Positions 9,016 to 18,657 of a stretch of 64,000 nucleotides of DNA are shown in pieces (the first letter of the stretch is position 1; the number at the start of each line of letters is the position of its first letter). The position numbers were made by a program, and so were the translations under genes. A model generated the notes under the pieces. The model saw only the letters and a list, made by a program, of their open reading frames with translations. It had not been told where the DNA came from and did no database searches. Source of the DNA: Saccharothrix espanaensis DSM 44229 (GTDB lineage Bacteria; Actinomycetota; Actinomycetes; Mycobacteriales; Pseudonocardiaceae); contig NC_019673.1 of the NCBI RefSeq assembly GCF_000328705.1, positions 3,596,001 to 3,660,000 of the forward strand, in the 5' to 3' direction.

Positions 9016-10311
9016 ATGAGAAGGACTCTCAGGGTCGAATCACTGAACGTCGGACAAGGGCAGCTCGCCGGGAAGATCGTGGTGGCGGACTGGGTGGAGC
9101 ACCCGGAACGAGGACGGGTGCGATGTCCGGCCGCCGCGCTGCTCGCGGGCAGCCTGCGTCGCGCGGGCCTGGAGCCGGTTCGCGTCGAACACCTGCGCGC
9201 CGAGGACCTGTCGTCCCGCGACATCACGTGCAGCGCAGATGTGGCGGCCGTTGCGTCCTATGTGGACCGGGATGGCAGTGCGCTGGGCATGGCCGCCGCC
9301 GTGCCGGGCGGTGATCGCCGCGCGGCGGCCCTGGTGCTCGGCGCGGTCCGACAGTGGGCACAGGTACTGAGGACGCGGCGTATCGCGCTGGCTGCGGTAA
9401 AACCCTGGTGCACCGGGCTCGAAGCGTCCTTCCGTGCGTTGGACCAGTTGTTGAGCACCGTTGCCGGGCCCGTACACGTCCTGGGCACCCCTCCTCCGTG
9501 CCGGGTCACCACAGAGGAGTTCATCCGGCGTGGCACGGTGTTCGTCGAATCCCTCGACCAGGTCCCGGACGGTGCCCTGCTCCACTTCGGTCCCGCGGGT
9601 GCCAGTCCCCTCGTGCGGGCGAAGGCAGCGACCAGGGACCTGGTCCTGAGCGACGGGACCTGCCCGTTGGTCGCTGCGGCGGCCGGCGAGGTCCGGCGGC
9701 TGGCGGAGGAGGGTGCCACGGTGGTGGTCGTCGCCGATCCCGCGCACGCGGCCGTGCCGACGTTGACGGGCCAGGCGCCCGAGCAGGTCGTGCTGGTCAA
9801 CGAGATGGCACAGGCCGACGCCGTGCGGGTCGGCGATCCCGGCCCGATCGGCGTGGTGGTGGAGCCGGGAGCGGACGTGGCAAGGCTCATGCGGGTGGCC
9901 GAACGGGTCCGGGCACGCTTCGATCACGTCAGGCCCCAACATCCCGCGACCCTGTGCCACGAACCTTCCGACCGGCACAACGCGTTGCGGCTGTTGGCCG
10001 AAGCGGACGTGGTGCTGGTGGTGGGCAAGGCGGCAGCGGACGACAGCGAGGAGGTGGTCGCGCGGTTCGCGGCGCTGGGCGTGCCGGCGTTCGTGGTGGC
10101 GTCGGCGGGAGAGGTCGAACCGGACTGGCTGCGCACGGCGGGGTGCGTCGGCGTGACCGCGTCGCTGACCGCCGATCCGGGTGCGGTCGACGGTGTGGTC
10201 GACGCCTTGCGAGGGTTGGGACCGTCGGCTGTCGTGGAGGTCGCCGTGCGAACCTCGCCCGTCGTACCGCGGGTCGTCGTGCCGCCCGTCATCCGGCCGA
10301 CGCCCGTTTGA
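9016..10311 (+). CDS. IspH/LytB-like iron-sulfur protein with degenerate substrate pocket
   Basis: A 431-residue protein whose last 310 residues align throughout with IspH (HMBPP reductase). The three cluster cysteines are kept: Cys132 (KPWCTG), Cys216 (DGTCPLV, 84 residues later, the same spacing as Cys12-Cys96 in E. coli IspH) and Cys314 (ATLCHEPSDR). Other active-site residues are lost: the HPEVEGTMGQ loop reads HAAVPTLTGQ, keeping the histidine but not the catalytic glutamate; the SAHG histidine is replaced (GPAGAS); YVTQTT reads VVVEPG; NSSNS reads ADDSE. The first ~125 residues are an extra domain I do not recognise. The ATG at 9016 has GGGAGG upstream. It follows the ACP-KS-AT genes, so it is probably a recruited redox enzyme rather than the housekeeping isoprenoid enzyme. 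Confidence 0.8.
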   Translation: MRRTLRVESLNVGQGQLAGKIVVADWVEHPERGRVRCPAAALLAGSLRRAGLEPVRVEHLRAEDLSSRDITCSADVAAVASYVDRDGSALGMAAAVPGGDRRAAALVLGAVRQWAQVLRTRRIALAAVKPWCTGLEASFRALDQLLSTVAGPVHVLGTPPPCRVTTEEFIRRGTVFVESLDQVPDGALLHFGPAGASPLVRAKAATRDLVLSDGTCPLVAAAAGEVRRLAEEGATVVVVADPAHAAVPTLTGQAPEQVVLVNEMAQADAVRVGDPGPIGVVVEPGADVARLMRVAERVRARFDHVRPQHPATLCHEPSDRHNALRLLAEADVVLVVGKAAADDSEEVVARFAALGVPAFVVASAGEVEPDWLRTAGCVGVTASLTADPGAVDGVVDALRGLGPSAVVEVAVRTSPVVPRVVVPPVIRPTPV

Positions 10312-11605
10312 GCAACGCTTTGGCCGCGTGGTGGTTGCTGTGGGGGCGCAGGTGGGCGCACATGGAGCGGACTGCCCGGTCGACCCGCCCGGACGTGAGG
10401 TTCGGGCGTTCGTCGAGGAGCACCGACCACGCGGTGCACGCGCGGTCCAGGTGTCCGGCGGACAGGTGCAGTTCCGCGAGGCGAGCGCTGGTGATGGCCA
10501 GGGCTCGCCGCTGGTCCGGTTTCCGGTGCCTCAGCGAGACCGTCAGAGCGCGCAGCGCGGCGGGCCGGTCTCCGATCGCGTCCAGGATCTCGGCCTGCTG
10601 GTGCGCCAAGGCCGCGACGTCGTAGCCACCCACGTGTGCGTCGGACCCCTCCGTGCGGTGCAACAGCCGTTCCGCCCTGCTCAGATGACCCAGCGCGGCG
10701 TGGCTGTCGCCATACGCGGCAGCAGCCACGCCGAGTTGTCCCGTGAGGAACGCGGCCTCCATGGGCGGCACCCGGTGGGACTGCCGCATCGCCGCTTCCG
10801 CCAGCAGGAACGCCATGCGGCGGTGGCCGAGGTAGTGGGCTTGCACGCTCAGGCTGCGGAGGGCCGCCGCGTAGCAGCACGCGTCGCCGGCATCGGCGGC
10901 CAGTCGCGCTGCGGCCTGGTAGTAGCGCTGACCGGCACCCTGCAACATGTCGTCGAAGCACATCCAACCGGCGAGGTAGCACAGGCGGGCAGCTGCGGAG
11001 TTCAACCGTGCCCGCACCTTCGGCGTGGCCGAGGCGCGCAACCACGGCGCGACGGTGGTGGCGAGGTAGGCAGACAGTGCCACACGGCCGGTTCCACCGC
11101 CGAAAGCCATGTCGATGGCGGAGAAGACGGACACCATCGACGTGGCGGCTGCCGCGTGCGAGACACCGATCCTTCCGCGTCCGCCCGCAGGTGGTGATGT
11201 GCCGACGAGGGGCAGGGCACCACGCCGGGTGAGGCTGTACGTCACACCTCGCAGCACGTCCTGCCCGCTGGTGCTCGCGGTTCCCATCCACACCAGCTGT
11301 TCCACCGGCTCTCGAGGAAGAGGAATCCGCAAGGCCCGGCCGGCTGGACTGACGAGCCCGGTGTCCTCCGGACCGACGGGGCGTCCCAGCTGCCGCGAGA
11401 ACACCTCCGCGACCAAGTCGACGACCTGGGGGGAGGGGCGAGAGCCGGACAGCCAGTGCGAGATGGAGGTGCGGTCGTACCTCAGCGTGACACCGTTCTC
11501 CGCGCCCAGCCCGTTCACCGCACCGGCCAGCATCTGGCCCGTCCACCCGCTCTCTGCCAGCAGCTTCCTCAGTTCGGCGTTCGGCACTCGTGGAGAAGTC
11601 GTCAT
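10289..11605 (-). CDS. helix-turn-helix/TPR transcriptional regulator
   Basis: A 438-residue regulator with an N-terminal XRE-like helix-turn-helix (residues ~5-75; signature LRYDRTSISHWLSGSRP) and a long all-helical, TPR-like C-terminal half (~200-430) rich in Ala/Leu/Arg pairs such as AAALRSLSVQAHYLGHRRMAFLL split over consecutive helices. A close paralogue lies at 27663-29021 with the same layout. The ATG at 11605 follows AGGA. It is divergent from the large PKS gene at 11958, so it is the best candidate for its direct regulator. Its 3' end overlaps the IspH-like gene tail-to-tail by 23 nt, which could cause transcriptional interference. The ligand or signal is unknown. Confidence 0.8.
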   Translation of the reverse strand: MTTSPRVPNAELRKLLAESGWTGQMLAGAVNGLGAENGVTLRYDRTSISHWLSGSRPSPQVVDLVAEVFSRQLGRPVGPEDTGLVSPAGRALRIPLPREPVEQLVWMGTASTSGQDVLRGVTYSLTRRGALPLVGTSPPAGGRGRIGVSHAAAATSMVSVFSAIDMAFGGGTGRVALSAYLATTVAPWLRASATPKVRARLNSAAARLCYLAGWMCFDDMLQGAGQRYYQAAARLAADAGDACCYAAALRSLSVQAHYLGHRRMAFLLAEAAMRQSHRVPPMEAAFLTGQLGVAAAAYGDSHAALGHLSRAERLLHRTEGSDAHVGGYDVAALAHQQAEILDAIGDRPAALRALTVSLRHRKPDQRRALAITSARLAELHLSAGHLDRACTAWSVLLDERPNLTSGRVDRAVRSMCAHLRPHSNHHAAKALLKRASAG

Positions 11606-11957
11606 CACACCATCCTGAAACGAGGTCGGTTTCTTCTCAATCCCGAATATCGCTGCAACTCGATATCGGCCGGCCTCGCCTGGGGGCGGGCCGAACGGTC
11701 CTGCCGAGATCCTGCGGCGACATGTCCTCAAAGGACAAATCCGAAGCGGACCCCAATGGACCATTTCGGCGACGTGGCGGTGACGTTCAACAAGGCCGCA
11801 CGTTCAACGGGTTCCCATCGGGCCGCCCTTCTACACCTCATCGGCGTCGGGGAACGTGGGAAACGCGGAGCGTCGAAGGTCGTCGGTGACGGCCTGCTGA
11901 CGGAGGTGCCCCGTCCGGCCTCCGCTGGGTGAACGGATTCCGAGTGAGGAGCGCGTC
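11606..11957. promoter_or_regulatory. divergent intergenic region between HTH/TPR regulator and MAS-like PKS
   Basis: This 352-nt non-coding stretch separates two divergently transcribed genes and must contain both promoters. It is less GC-rich near 11620-11660. A GAGGAG ribosome site lies about 8 nt before the GTG at 11958. I cannot define an operator with confidence, but this is where the regulator would be expected to bind. Confidence 0.5.
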
Positions 11958-14900
11958 GTGGTCACTGGTTCGAAGGCGGACCTTTCCCGGGCGGTACAAC
12001 AGGAACCGATCGCGGTGATCGGTGCCGGCTGCAGGTTTCCCGGCGGGGTGGACTCGCTGGAATCGTTGTGGCACCTGCTGATCGAGGGCCGCGAGACCGT
12101 GACCGAGGTGCCGCTGGACCGGTGGGAGCCGGGAATCCTGGCCGGGGTGGGCCCCGCGGCGGTCGCCAGGATGCGCTGGGGTTGCTTCTTGGACGGTGAA
12201 CTGGGCGCGTTCGAGCCGGGATTCTTCGGGATAAGCGTAGAAGAGGCACCGTGGATCGACCCGGTGCACCGCCTACTGCTCGAAGTGCTGTGGGAGGCGT
12301 GTGAGCACGCGGGCATCCCGGTGAAGGAGTTGCGGGGTTCCCGGACCGGTGTCTTCGCCGGCATCTACGGGACCGACTACGCGCTGCGCGCCCTGCGTCC
12401 GCCGGATGAGATCAACTCCTACTACGCCTCGACGAGCCTGCACGCGACGGCGGTCGGGCACGCGGCGTTCACCCTGGACCTGCGGGGACCGAACCTGGTG
12501 GTGGACACCTCGTGCTCGTCCAGCCTCGTCGCACTGCACCTGGCGTGCCAGAGTCTCCGGACGCGGGAGTCGGAGTTGGCGCTGGCAGGCGGGGCGCAGC
12601 TCATGACGGGTCCCGAGTCGGGACTGACCAGGGTCGGTTGGGGGATGTTGTCCCCGACCGGTCGCTGCCACGCCTTCGACGCGGGCGCGGACGGCTTCGT
12701 ACGGGGTGAGGGCTGCGGAGTGGTCGTGCTGAAGCGGCTGGAGGACGCCGAACGCGACCACGACCGGATCCTCGCGGTACTGCGCGGCTCGGCGGTCAAC
12801 CAGAACGGGCAGGGCCACCGGATGACGGTGCCGTCCGGGATCGCGCAGGAAGCGGTGTTCCGCGAGGCGCTGCGGTACGCGGGTGTCGACGCGGCGGAGG
12901 TCGGGATGGTGGAGGCGCACGGTCCGGGCACACCGGCGGGCGACCCGGTCGAGTTCGGGTCCACCACGGCCGTCTACGGGCAGGGCGGGGGCCGGTGCGC
13001 GCTGGGGTCGATCAAGACCAACATCGGGCACTTGGAACCGGCCTCGGGCATCGCGGGTCTGCTCAAGGCCGTGATGAGCGTCCGACATGGGCAGGTTCCC
13101 GCGTCGCTGCACTTCGCCGGGTGGAATCCGCAGATCCACCCGGAAGGCTCGGGGCTGTTCGTGCCCACCGAGACGGTGCCGTGGCCGATCGAGGACGGCC
13201 CGAGGATCGCGGCGGTCTCCTCGTACGGCCTCGGCGGCACCAACGCCCACGTCGTCGTGGCAGAGCCGCCCCAGGAGTCGGTTCCGCTGCCGGCACGATC
13301 GCGCGTCGACGTGACCGCGTGCGCTTCCCGCCCGCACGTCGTGGTGCTGTCCGCAGGGTCGCAGGGTGCGTTGCCCTCCTCGGCCGCTCGCCTGGCGCAC
13401 TGGCTGGACGGCGATGGCGCGAACGTGCGACTGCCCGATCTGGCGCACACCCTCGCCGTGCGGCGCTCGCACTCCGCTGCGCGGCTGGCGGTGGTGGCCG
13501 GCTCGCGCGACGAACTCGCGGGGCACCTGGAGCGGTACGCGCGGGGGGAGACCTCCGGCGACGTGCGGGACGGGCTGGCGGGTCGGGGAGTGGGACCGGG
13601 TGCGGTGTGGGTGTTCTCCGGGCAGGGTTCGCAGTGGGCACGGATGGGCATGGGGCTGCTGGGCCGGGACGAGGCGTTCACCGACACCATCCGGTCGCTG
13701 GAACCGTTGATCGAAGAGGAGTCCGGGCTGCGCGTGTCCGAGGTGCTGGCCGCACCGGACGTGGTGGCCGGGTTCGCGCGGGTGCAGCCGGTGCTGTTCG
13801 CGGTGCAGGTCGCGCTGGCAGCGATGTGGCGGGCCCACGGGGTGGAGCCCGCAGCGGTGATCGGCCATTCCTTCGGCGAGATCGCGGCCTCTGTCATAGC
13901 CGGGATCCTGACCCCCGAAGACGCGGTCCGGGTGGTGTGCCGCCGATCCCGGCTGACCGCCCGGGTGGCGGGTCGCGGTGCCATGGCCTCGGTGCACCTG
14001 GGGCTGGACGACGTGGAGGCCGAGCTCGCCGCGCTGGGCGAGCAGGCGTCCGAAGTGGAGGTGGCGGTGATCGCCTCGTCCTCGTCCACCGTGTTGTCCG
14101 GCGACGCCGGGCAGATCGCCGCGCTCGTGCGGCGGTGGGAGGACGCGGGAGTGTCGGCCGCGCAGATCGCGGTGGACGTGGCCTCCCACTCCCCGCAGGT
14201 CGACGAGGTGCTCGACGACATCCGCACCGCACTGGCCGACGTACGACCGCAACCGGCTCGGCTTCCGTTCTACAGCACCGTCCAGTCCGATCCCCGCGCG
14301 CCGATCTCCGGGGACGTCGAGTACTGGGTGGCCAACCTCCGTCGACCGGTCAGGTTCGCCGACGCGGTCACGGCCGCCGCAGCCGACGGCTTCCGCATGT
14401 ACGTCGAGGTGTCGCCGCACCCGCTGCTGTCCTTCCCGCTGCAGCAGAACCTGCTCGCGTCCGGCGAACAGCACGGGGTCGTCCTGCCGACCCTGCTCAA
14501 GGAGCAGGACGAGCAACGCGCGTTCGCCCGGCAACTGGCGGCAGCCCACTGCGCCGGCTACCCCGTCGAGTGGCAGCGCCTCTACGGTGAAGGAGAACTG
14601 GTCGACGCCCCCGCGACGACGTGGCAGCGCTCCACCTACCTGGTGCCGCCGCCCATCGTGCTCGGTCCGGGCACACCGTTGACCGACGGCCACCCGCTGC
14701 TGGGCTCGCACGTGCACGGGTTGGACCCCACCGACGATCGGCACTGGTGGCGATCCCGCCCCAACGTCGCCTCGCTGCCGTGGCTGGCCGACCACAAGGT
14801 CGAGGACGTCCAAGTGCTACCGGGAGCCGGGCTCTGCGAGATGGCCCTGGCAGCCGCACGCGAGGTGTTCCAGACGGAGTCCGTGTGCGTGAGCGACGTG

Positions 14901-17900
14901 GAGTTCCTGCGGATGTTGCCGGTGGCCGCGGATCACCGCGCCGCGGGGGACCGCTTGGCGGCGACCGCCGATCCGGACGAGTCCGGGTGCTACCGGTGGA
15001 ACCTGGCAGCCACGGACGACGACGAGAACCGCACCGTGTACGCCACGGCCGTCCTGCGCCACGCCGAGGTTCCGCGACGACCGCCTGTGGATCTGGCCGA
15101 GCAGCGCGCGAAGCACACCCGGCCGGTCGATCTGGCGGAGTTCGCCGAACGACTGCTGAAGCTGCACCGGATCGAGCACGGCGGCGTGTTCACCGCACTG
15201 AGCCGGGTGGACGTGTGCGACGGAGACGACAACGGCACGAGGTCGAGCGCGCTGGCCAAGATCTCCCTGGCGGACAGCGCGTTCAGCAGGACGCGCGGGT
15301 TGATCTGGCACCCGGCCCAGATGGACGCGTGCCTGCAAGCCCTCGCCATCCTGTGGACCCGCTCCTGCGAGCTGGGCGATGGACTGGCGCTGCCCCGCCG
15401 AGTCGGCTCACTGCTGGTCCACGGCGACACCTCGACAGGCAGCCATTGCCTGGCCCGCCTGGACCAGGCGGATTCCACCGGCTGCACCGGCACGCTGTGG
15501 CTGCTCGACGACGACGGTCGCGTGGTCGCCGAGGCCGTCGACGTCGTGTTCTCCCTCGCCGGCGAGATGACCGCCGAGCAGCTGTTCGACAGCCGCCTGC
15601 TGCAGGTGCGGTGGTCTCCTTCGCCGCTGCCGGACGAACCGCCGGCGATCCGGGGCACCTGGTTGCTGGTCACGGAGACCGCGGCCGACCCGAACGCCGC
15701 CGTGCTGGCCGACCTGCTCCGGGAGAACGGCGGAACCAGCCTGGTCGCCGTCGTGCCACCAAGTGCCGATGCGCTGGACGACGCGACCACGTCGTTCCTC
15801 GCCGAACCCGAACTGACGGGTGTGGTGGTCCTGCCGGGACCGCCCGGTGGTGGTGGTGAAGACCTCGACTTGGCCACTGCCGTGCAGCGCGTCGGTCGGG
15901 TGGCGCTGATCGTGCGCGCGCTCGCCCGCCGCGCCCAGGGCACCACGCCGCGGCTATGGGCCGTCACCCCCGGCGCGCAGAGCGTGTTGCCCGACGACTC
16001 TGTCGATCTGAGCCACAGCGGGGTGCAGGGCCTGATGCGGGTGCTGTCGATCGAGCACGGAGAACTCTGCCCGACCTCCGTCGACGTGGACGGGGACACC
16101 GGTCCCGCCGACCTGCTCCTCGACCTCGCGTCGGGTTCCCGAGGAGATGACGAGATCGCCTGGCGCCACGGGGTCCGCCACCGGGCACGCCTTGCCTACG
16201 CGCCCCGCCAAGCCGAGGACCGCCGGAACCGCACCTGCGAGGTCGGCGTCGACGGCTACACGCTCTTCCCGCGCAGGGTGAGGGACCTCGACTCCCTCGA
16301 ACTGGTTCACCAGGAGCGGAAGGCCCCCGGACCCGGGCAGGTCGAGATCACGATCGGCGCCAGCAGCCTGAACTTCCGCGACGTGCTGGTCGCGCTGGGT
16401 TTGCGCTCGGCCGACCACGGGATCGGCTTCGACTGCGCCGGCACGGTCACCGCGGTCGGCGACGAGGTCGACCCCGCATGGTTGGGCCGTCGGGTCGCCA
16501 CCGTCACCACCGACGGCGGCGCGTTCTCCTCGCACCTCGTGGTCCGGGCGGACTGGCTGGTGCCCGTGCCCGACGACCTGAGCACCCTGGCCGCGGCGGG
16601 CCTGACGGGCGCCTACATGACGGCGTGGTACGGCCTGCGGCACCAGGCCGGTCTGCGGCCGGGCCAGACCGTGCTCATCCACTCCGCCGCCGGCGGGGTG
16701 GGGTTGGCCGCGGTGCACGTCGCCCGCGCCCGCGGCGCCACCGTCCTGGCGACCGCCGGCACCGAGGTGAAGCGGGAGTACCTGCGCTCCCTGGGAATCG
16801 CCACGGTGCTCGACTCCCGTTCGCTGGAGTTCGCCGAAGGCGTCCGCAAGGCGACCGGCGGCCGGGGCGTCGACGTGGTCCTCAACTCGCTGACCGGCCA
16901 GGCGCAACGGGTCGGCTTGGACCTGGTCGCCCCCGAGGGCAGTTTTGTCGAGATCGGCAAGCGGGACATCGACGCCGACGCCCGCATCGGCCTGGCTCCG
17001 TTCCGGCGCAACATCTCCTTCCACAGCATGGACCTGACCCTGCTCACCGATATCAATCCCGACCTGATCGCCCGGCTGTCGGCCGAAGTGGCCCAGGCAC
17101 TCGCGGCGGGCGAGATCCCGGCGCTGCCCTACGCCGACTTCCCCGTCGCCGAAGCCCCTGACGTGTTCCGCAGGATGGCGAACGCCGAGCACATCGGACG
17201 CCTGGTGCTCACCTGGCCGACGGCGGGGACCGTCGAAGCCGTCGAACCGCCCGAGCAGGTCGAGGTGGTGCGCGGCGACGGCAGCTACATCGTCTCCGGC
17301 GGTCTCGGCGGTCTCGGCCTCCTGGTCGCCCGGTGGCTGACCGACAACGGGGCGGCTTCCATCGTCCTGTGCAGCCGGTCGGCTCCCGGCCCTGACGCCC
17401 GGCGCGCGATCGAGGGGATGCGCGCCGCCGGGACCCGAGTGGTCACGGTCGAAGGCGACATCGCGGCCGCCGGCACCGCCGAACGACTGGTTGCCCGCGC
17501 GACGGAGGGAGGCCGCCGGTTGCGAGGTGTGCTGCACGCCGCCGCGGTGGTCGAGGACATCACGATGGACCACTTCGACCCGCCCATCCTGCACCGCGTC
17601 TGGGAGCCCAAGGTGACCGGCGCGTGGCGACTGCACGAGGCCACGCTCGGCCACGAACTGGACTGGTGGGTCGGCTTCTCCTCCGTTGCCTCCCTGCACG
17701 GGTCGCCCGGTCAAGGGCTGTACGCCGCGGCGAGTGCGGCGCTCGACGAGTTCTGCGCCTGGCGCCGATCCCGGCAACTGCCGGCCACCAGCGTCAACTG
17801 GGGTCTGTGGGGTCGCTACGGCATCGGCGCGGCACTGGAGCAGCGCGGCTTCACCATGATCGACCCGGTCGAGGGCGTCCGCGCCTTGGACACGATCCTG

Positions 17901-18350
17901 CGCCACTCCCGCGCGCGCACCGGTTACACACCGCAGGACATCGCCCTGTTCGTGGGCAGCCGCCTGTCCTCGCTGGAGTCGACCTTCTTCGCGGACGTCC
18001 TCGGCGCTGTGGGAACGGCGGTCGTCGACGACCCGGTGCTGGCGCGGCTGTGCCAGGTCGACAGCGCACCCCAGCGACAACGCCTGCTGGAGCAGCACAT
18101 CAGCGACCACGTGGCCACCGTCCTGCGGCTGCCGGACAACTCGCTCAGCCCGGAGCACAACCTCGCCGCGCTGGGCCTCGACTCCCTCATGGCACAGGAA
18201 CTGCGCGCGCGCCTGGAACGCAGCCTGGGCCTCGACATACCTCGCACCGTGATCTGGACCTCACCCACCATGAGCGCCCTGGCCGGTCAGATCGCGGCCA
18301 ACCCGGCCGCGCCGTGGGCGACCGGAGGCTCCCAGGAGGACCCGTCATGA
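11958..18350 (+). CDS. type I PKS, KS-AT-DH-ER-KR-ACP (mycocerosic acid synthase-like)
   Basis: A 2130-residue iterative-type synthase with the order and length of mycobacterial MAS-like enzymes. KS ~15-435 has Cys in VDTSCSSSL, His in VEAHGPGT (usually EAHGTGT) and KTNIGH. AT ~550-850 has GHSFGEIAAS and VASH at the specificity position, which resembles methylmalonyl enzymes (weak evidence). DH ~910-1190 has His in LADHKVED and Asp in HPAQMDACLQ. ER ~1435-1750 has HSAAGGVGLAAV; KR ~1770-1960 has VSGGLGGLG and catalytic Ser/Tyr (FSSVASLHG, QGLYAAASA). ACP serine is ~2075 in LGLDSLMAQ. There is no thioesterase. All reductive domains look active, so a fully reduced, possibly methyl-branched acyl chain is expected. 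GTG 11958 has GAGGAG upstream; the stop overlaps the next gene by 4 nt. Confidence 0.92.
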   Translation: MVTGSKADLSRAVQQEPIAVIGAGCRFPGGVDSLESLWHLLIEGRETVTEVPLDRWEPGILAGVGPAAVARMRWGCFLDGELGAFEPGFFGISVEEAPWIDPVHRLLLEVLWEACEHAGIPVKELRGSRTGVFAGIYGTDYALRALRPPDEINSYYASTSLHATAVGHAAFTLDLRGPNLVVDTSCSSSLVALHLACQSLRTRESELALAGGAQLMTGPESGLTRVGWGMLSPTGRCHAFDAGADGFVRGEGCGVVVLKRLEDAERDHDRILAVLRGSAVNQNGQGHRMTVPSGIAQEAVFREALRYAGVDAAEVGMVEAHGPGTPAGDPVEFGSTTAVYGQGGGRCALGSIKTNIGHLEPASGIAGLLKAVMSVRHGQVPASLHFAGWNPQIHPEGSGLFVPTETVPWPIEDGPRIAAVSSYGLGGTNAHVVVAEPPQESVPLPARSRVDVTACASRPHVVVLSAGSQGALPSSAARLAHWLDGDGANVRLPDLAHTLAVRRSHSAARLAVVAGSRDELAGHLERYARGETSGDVRDGLAGRGVGPGAVWVFSGQGSQWARMGMGLLGRDEAFTDTIRSLEPLIEEESGLRVSEVLAAPDVVAGFARVQPVLFAVQVALAAMWRAHGVEPAAVIGHSFGEIAASVIAGILTPEDAVRVVCRRSRLTARVAGRGAMASVHLGLDDVEAELAALGEQASEVEVAVIASSSSTVLSGDAGQIAALVRRWEDAGVSAAQIAVDVASHSPQVDEVLDDIRTALADVRPQPARLPFYSTVQSDPRAPISGDVEYWVANLRRPVRFADAVTAAAADGFRMYVEVSPHPLLSFPLQQNLLASGEQHGVVLPTLLKEQDEQRAFARQLAAAHCAGYPVEWQRLYGEGELVDAPATTWQRSTYLVPPPIVLGPGTPLTDGHPLLGSHVHGLDPTDDRHWWRSRPNVASLPWLADHKVEDVQVLPGAGLCEMALAAAREVFQTESVCVSDVEFLRMLPVAADHRAAGDRLAATADPDESGCYRWNLAATDDDENRTVYATAVLRHAEVPRRPPVDLAEQRAKHTRPVDLAEFAERLLKLHRIEHGGVFTALSRVDVCDGDDNGTRSSALAKISLADSAFSRTRGLIWHPAQMDACLQALAILWTRSCELGDGLALPRRVGSLLVHGDTSTGSHCLARLDQADSTGCTGTLWLLDDDGRVVAEAVDVVFSLAGEMTAEQLFDSRLLQVRWSPSPLPDEPPAIRGTWLLVTETAADPNAAVLADLLRENGGTSLVAVVPPSADALDDATTSFLAEPELTGVVVLPGPPGGGGEDLDLATAVQRVGRVALIVRALARRAQGTTPRLWAVTPGAQSVLPDDSVDLSHSGVQGLMRVLSIEHGELCPTSVDVDGDTGPADLLLDLASGSRGDDEIAWRHGVRHRARLAYAPRQAEDRRNRTCEVGVDGYTLFPRRVRDLDSLELVHQERKAPGPGQVEITIGASSLNFRDVLVALGLRSADHGIGFDCAGTVTAVGDEVDPAWLGRRVATVTTDGGAFSSHLVVRADWLVPVPDDLSTLAAAGLTGAYMTAWYGLRHQAGLRPGQTVLIHSAAGGVGLAAVHVARARGATVLATAGTEVKREYLRSLGIATVLDSRSLEFAEGVRKATGGRGVDVVLNSLTGQAQRVGLDLVAPEGSFVEIGKRDIDADARIGLAPFRRNISFHSMDLTLLTDINPDLIARLSAEVAQALAAGEIPALPYADFPVAEAPDVFRRMANAEHIGRLVLTWPTAGTVEAVEPPEQVEVVRGDGSYIVSGGLGGLGLLVARWLTDNGAASIVLCSRSAPGPDARRAIEGMRAAGTRVVTVEGDIAAAGTAERLVARATEGGRRLRGVLHAAAVVEDITMDHFDPPILHRVWEPKVTGAWRLHEATLGHELDWWVGFSSVASLHGSPGQGLYAAASAALDEFCAWRRSRQLPATSVNWGLWGRYGIGAALEQRGFTMIDPVEGVRALDTILRHSRARTGYTPQDIALFVGSRLSSLESTFFADVLGAVGTAVVDDPVLARLCQVDSAPQRQRLLEQHISDHVATVLRLPDNSLSPEHNLAALGLDSLMAQELRARLERSLGLDIPRTVIWTSPTMSALAGQIAANPAAPWATGGSQEDPS

Positions 18351-18595
18351 CCACACTCGTCCCTGACCCGCAGCCCGAGCCCCGACCTGGCGCAACCGAT
18401 GCCGGCGCGTTCCGCCTCTCCGGTGGACCGGACCGACTCGTCGATCTCCCGCCGGTCCCGCAGCGACGGGACGCGAGTCGCCTCACGTTCCGGTGGACCG
18501 GAGGTTACGAGCACTACGAGCTCGACCGTCACACGGACGGGGACACCACCATGCCCCTCTACCGCTGGACGTACCGCACCGAGGTCGCCGAATAG
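18347..18595 (+). CDS. DUF5988-like small protein
   Basis: An 82-residue protein that starts inside the PKS stop codon (ATGA overlap), so it is translationally coupled. The pattern LSGGPDRLVDLPP, then GGYEHYEL, then a C-terminal YRWTYRTEVAE resembles the small DUF5988 proteins often encoded next to PKS/NRPS genes in actinomycetes; that match is from memory. It has no cysteine, no signal peptide and no membrane segment. The function of the family is unknown; tight coupling suggests it is needed in a fixed ratio to the synthase. Confidence 0.7.
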   Translation: MTTLVPDPQPEPRPGATDAGAFRLSGGPDRLVDLPPVPQRRDASRLTFRWTGGYEHYELDRHTDGDTTMPLYRWTYRTEVAE

Positions 18596-18657
18596 CTCAG
18601 CGTTCAGCATCAGGTGCCCGTGTCACGCCGTTTCGCCGTCGGACAGGAGGACGTGGA

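Noticed and set aside
9016-10311. Housekeeping ispH
   Set aside because: Most active-site residues beyond the cysteines are missing and the gene sits in a biosynthetic block.
12273-14813. 846-codon minus-strand frame inside the MAS-like PKS
   Set aside because: Antisense to KS and AT active sites; no motifs of its own.
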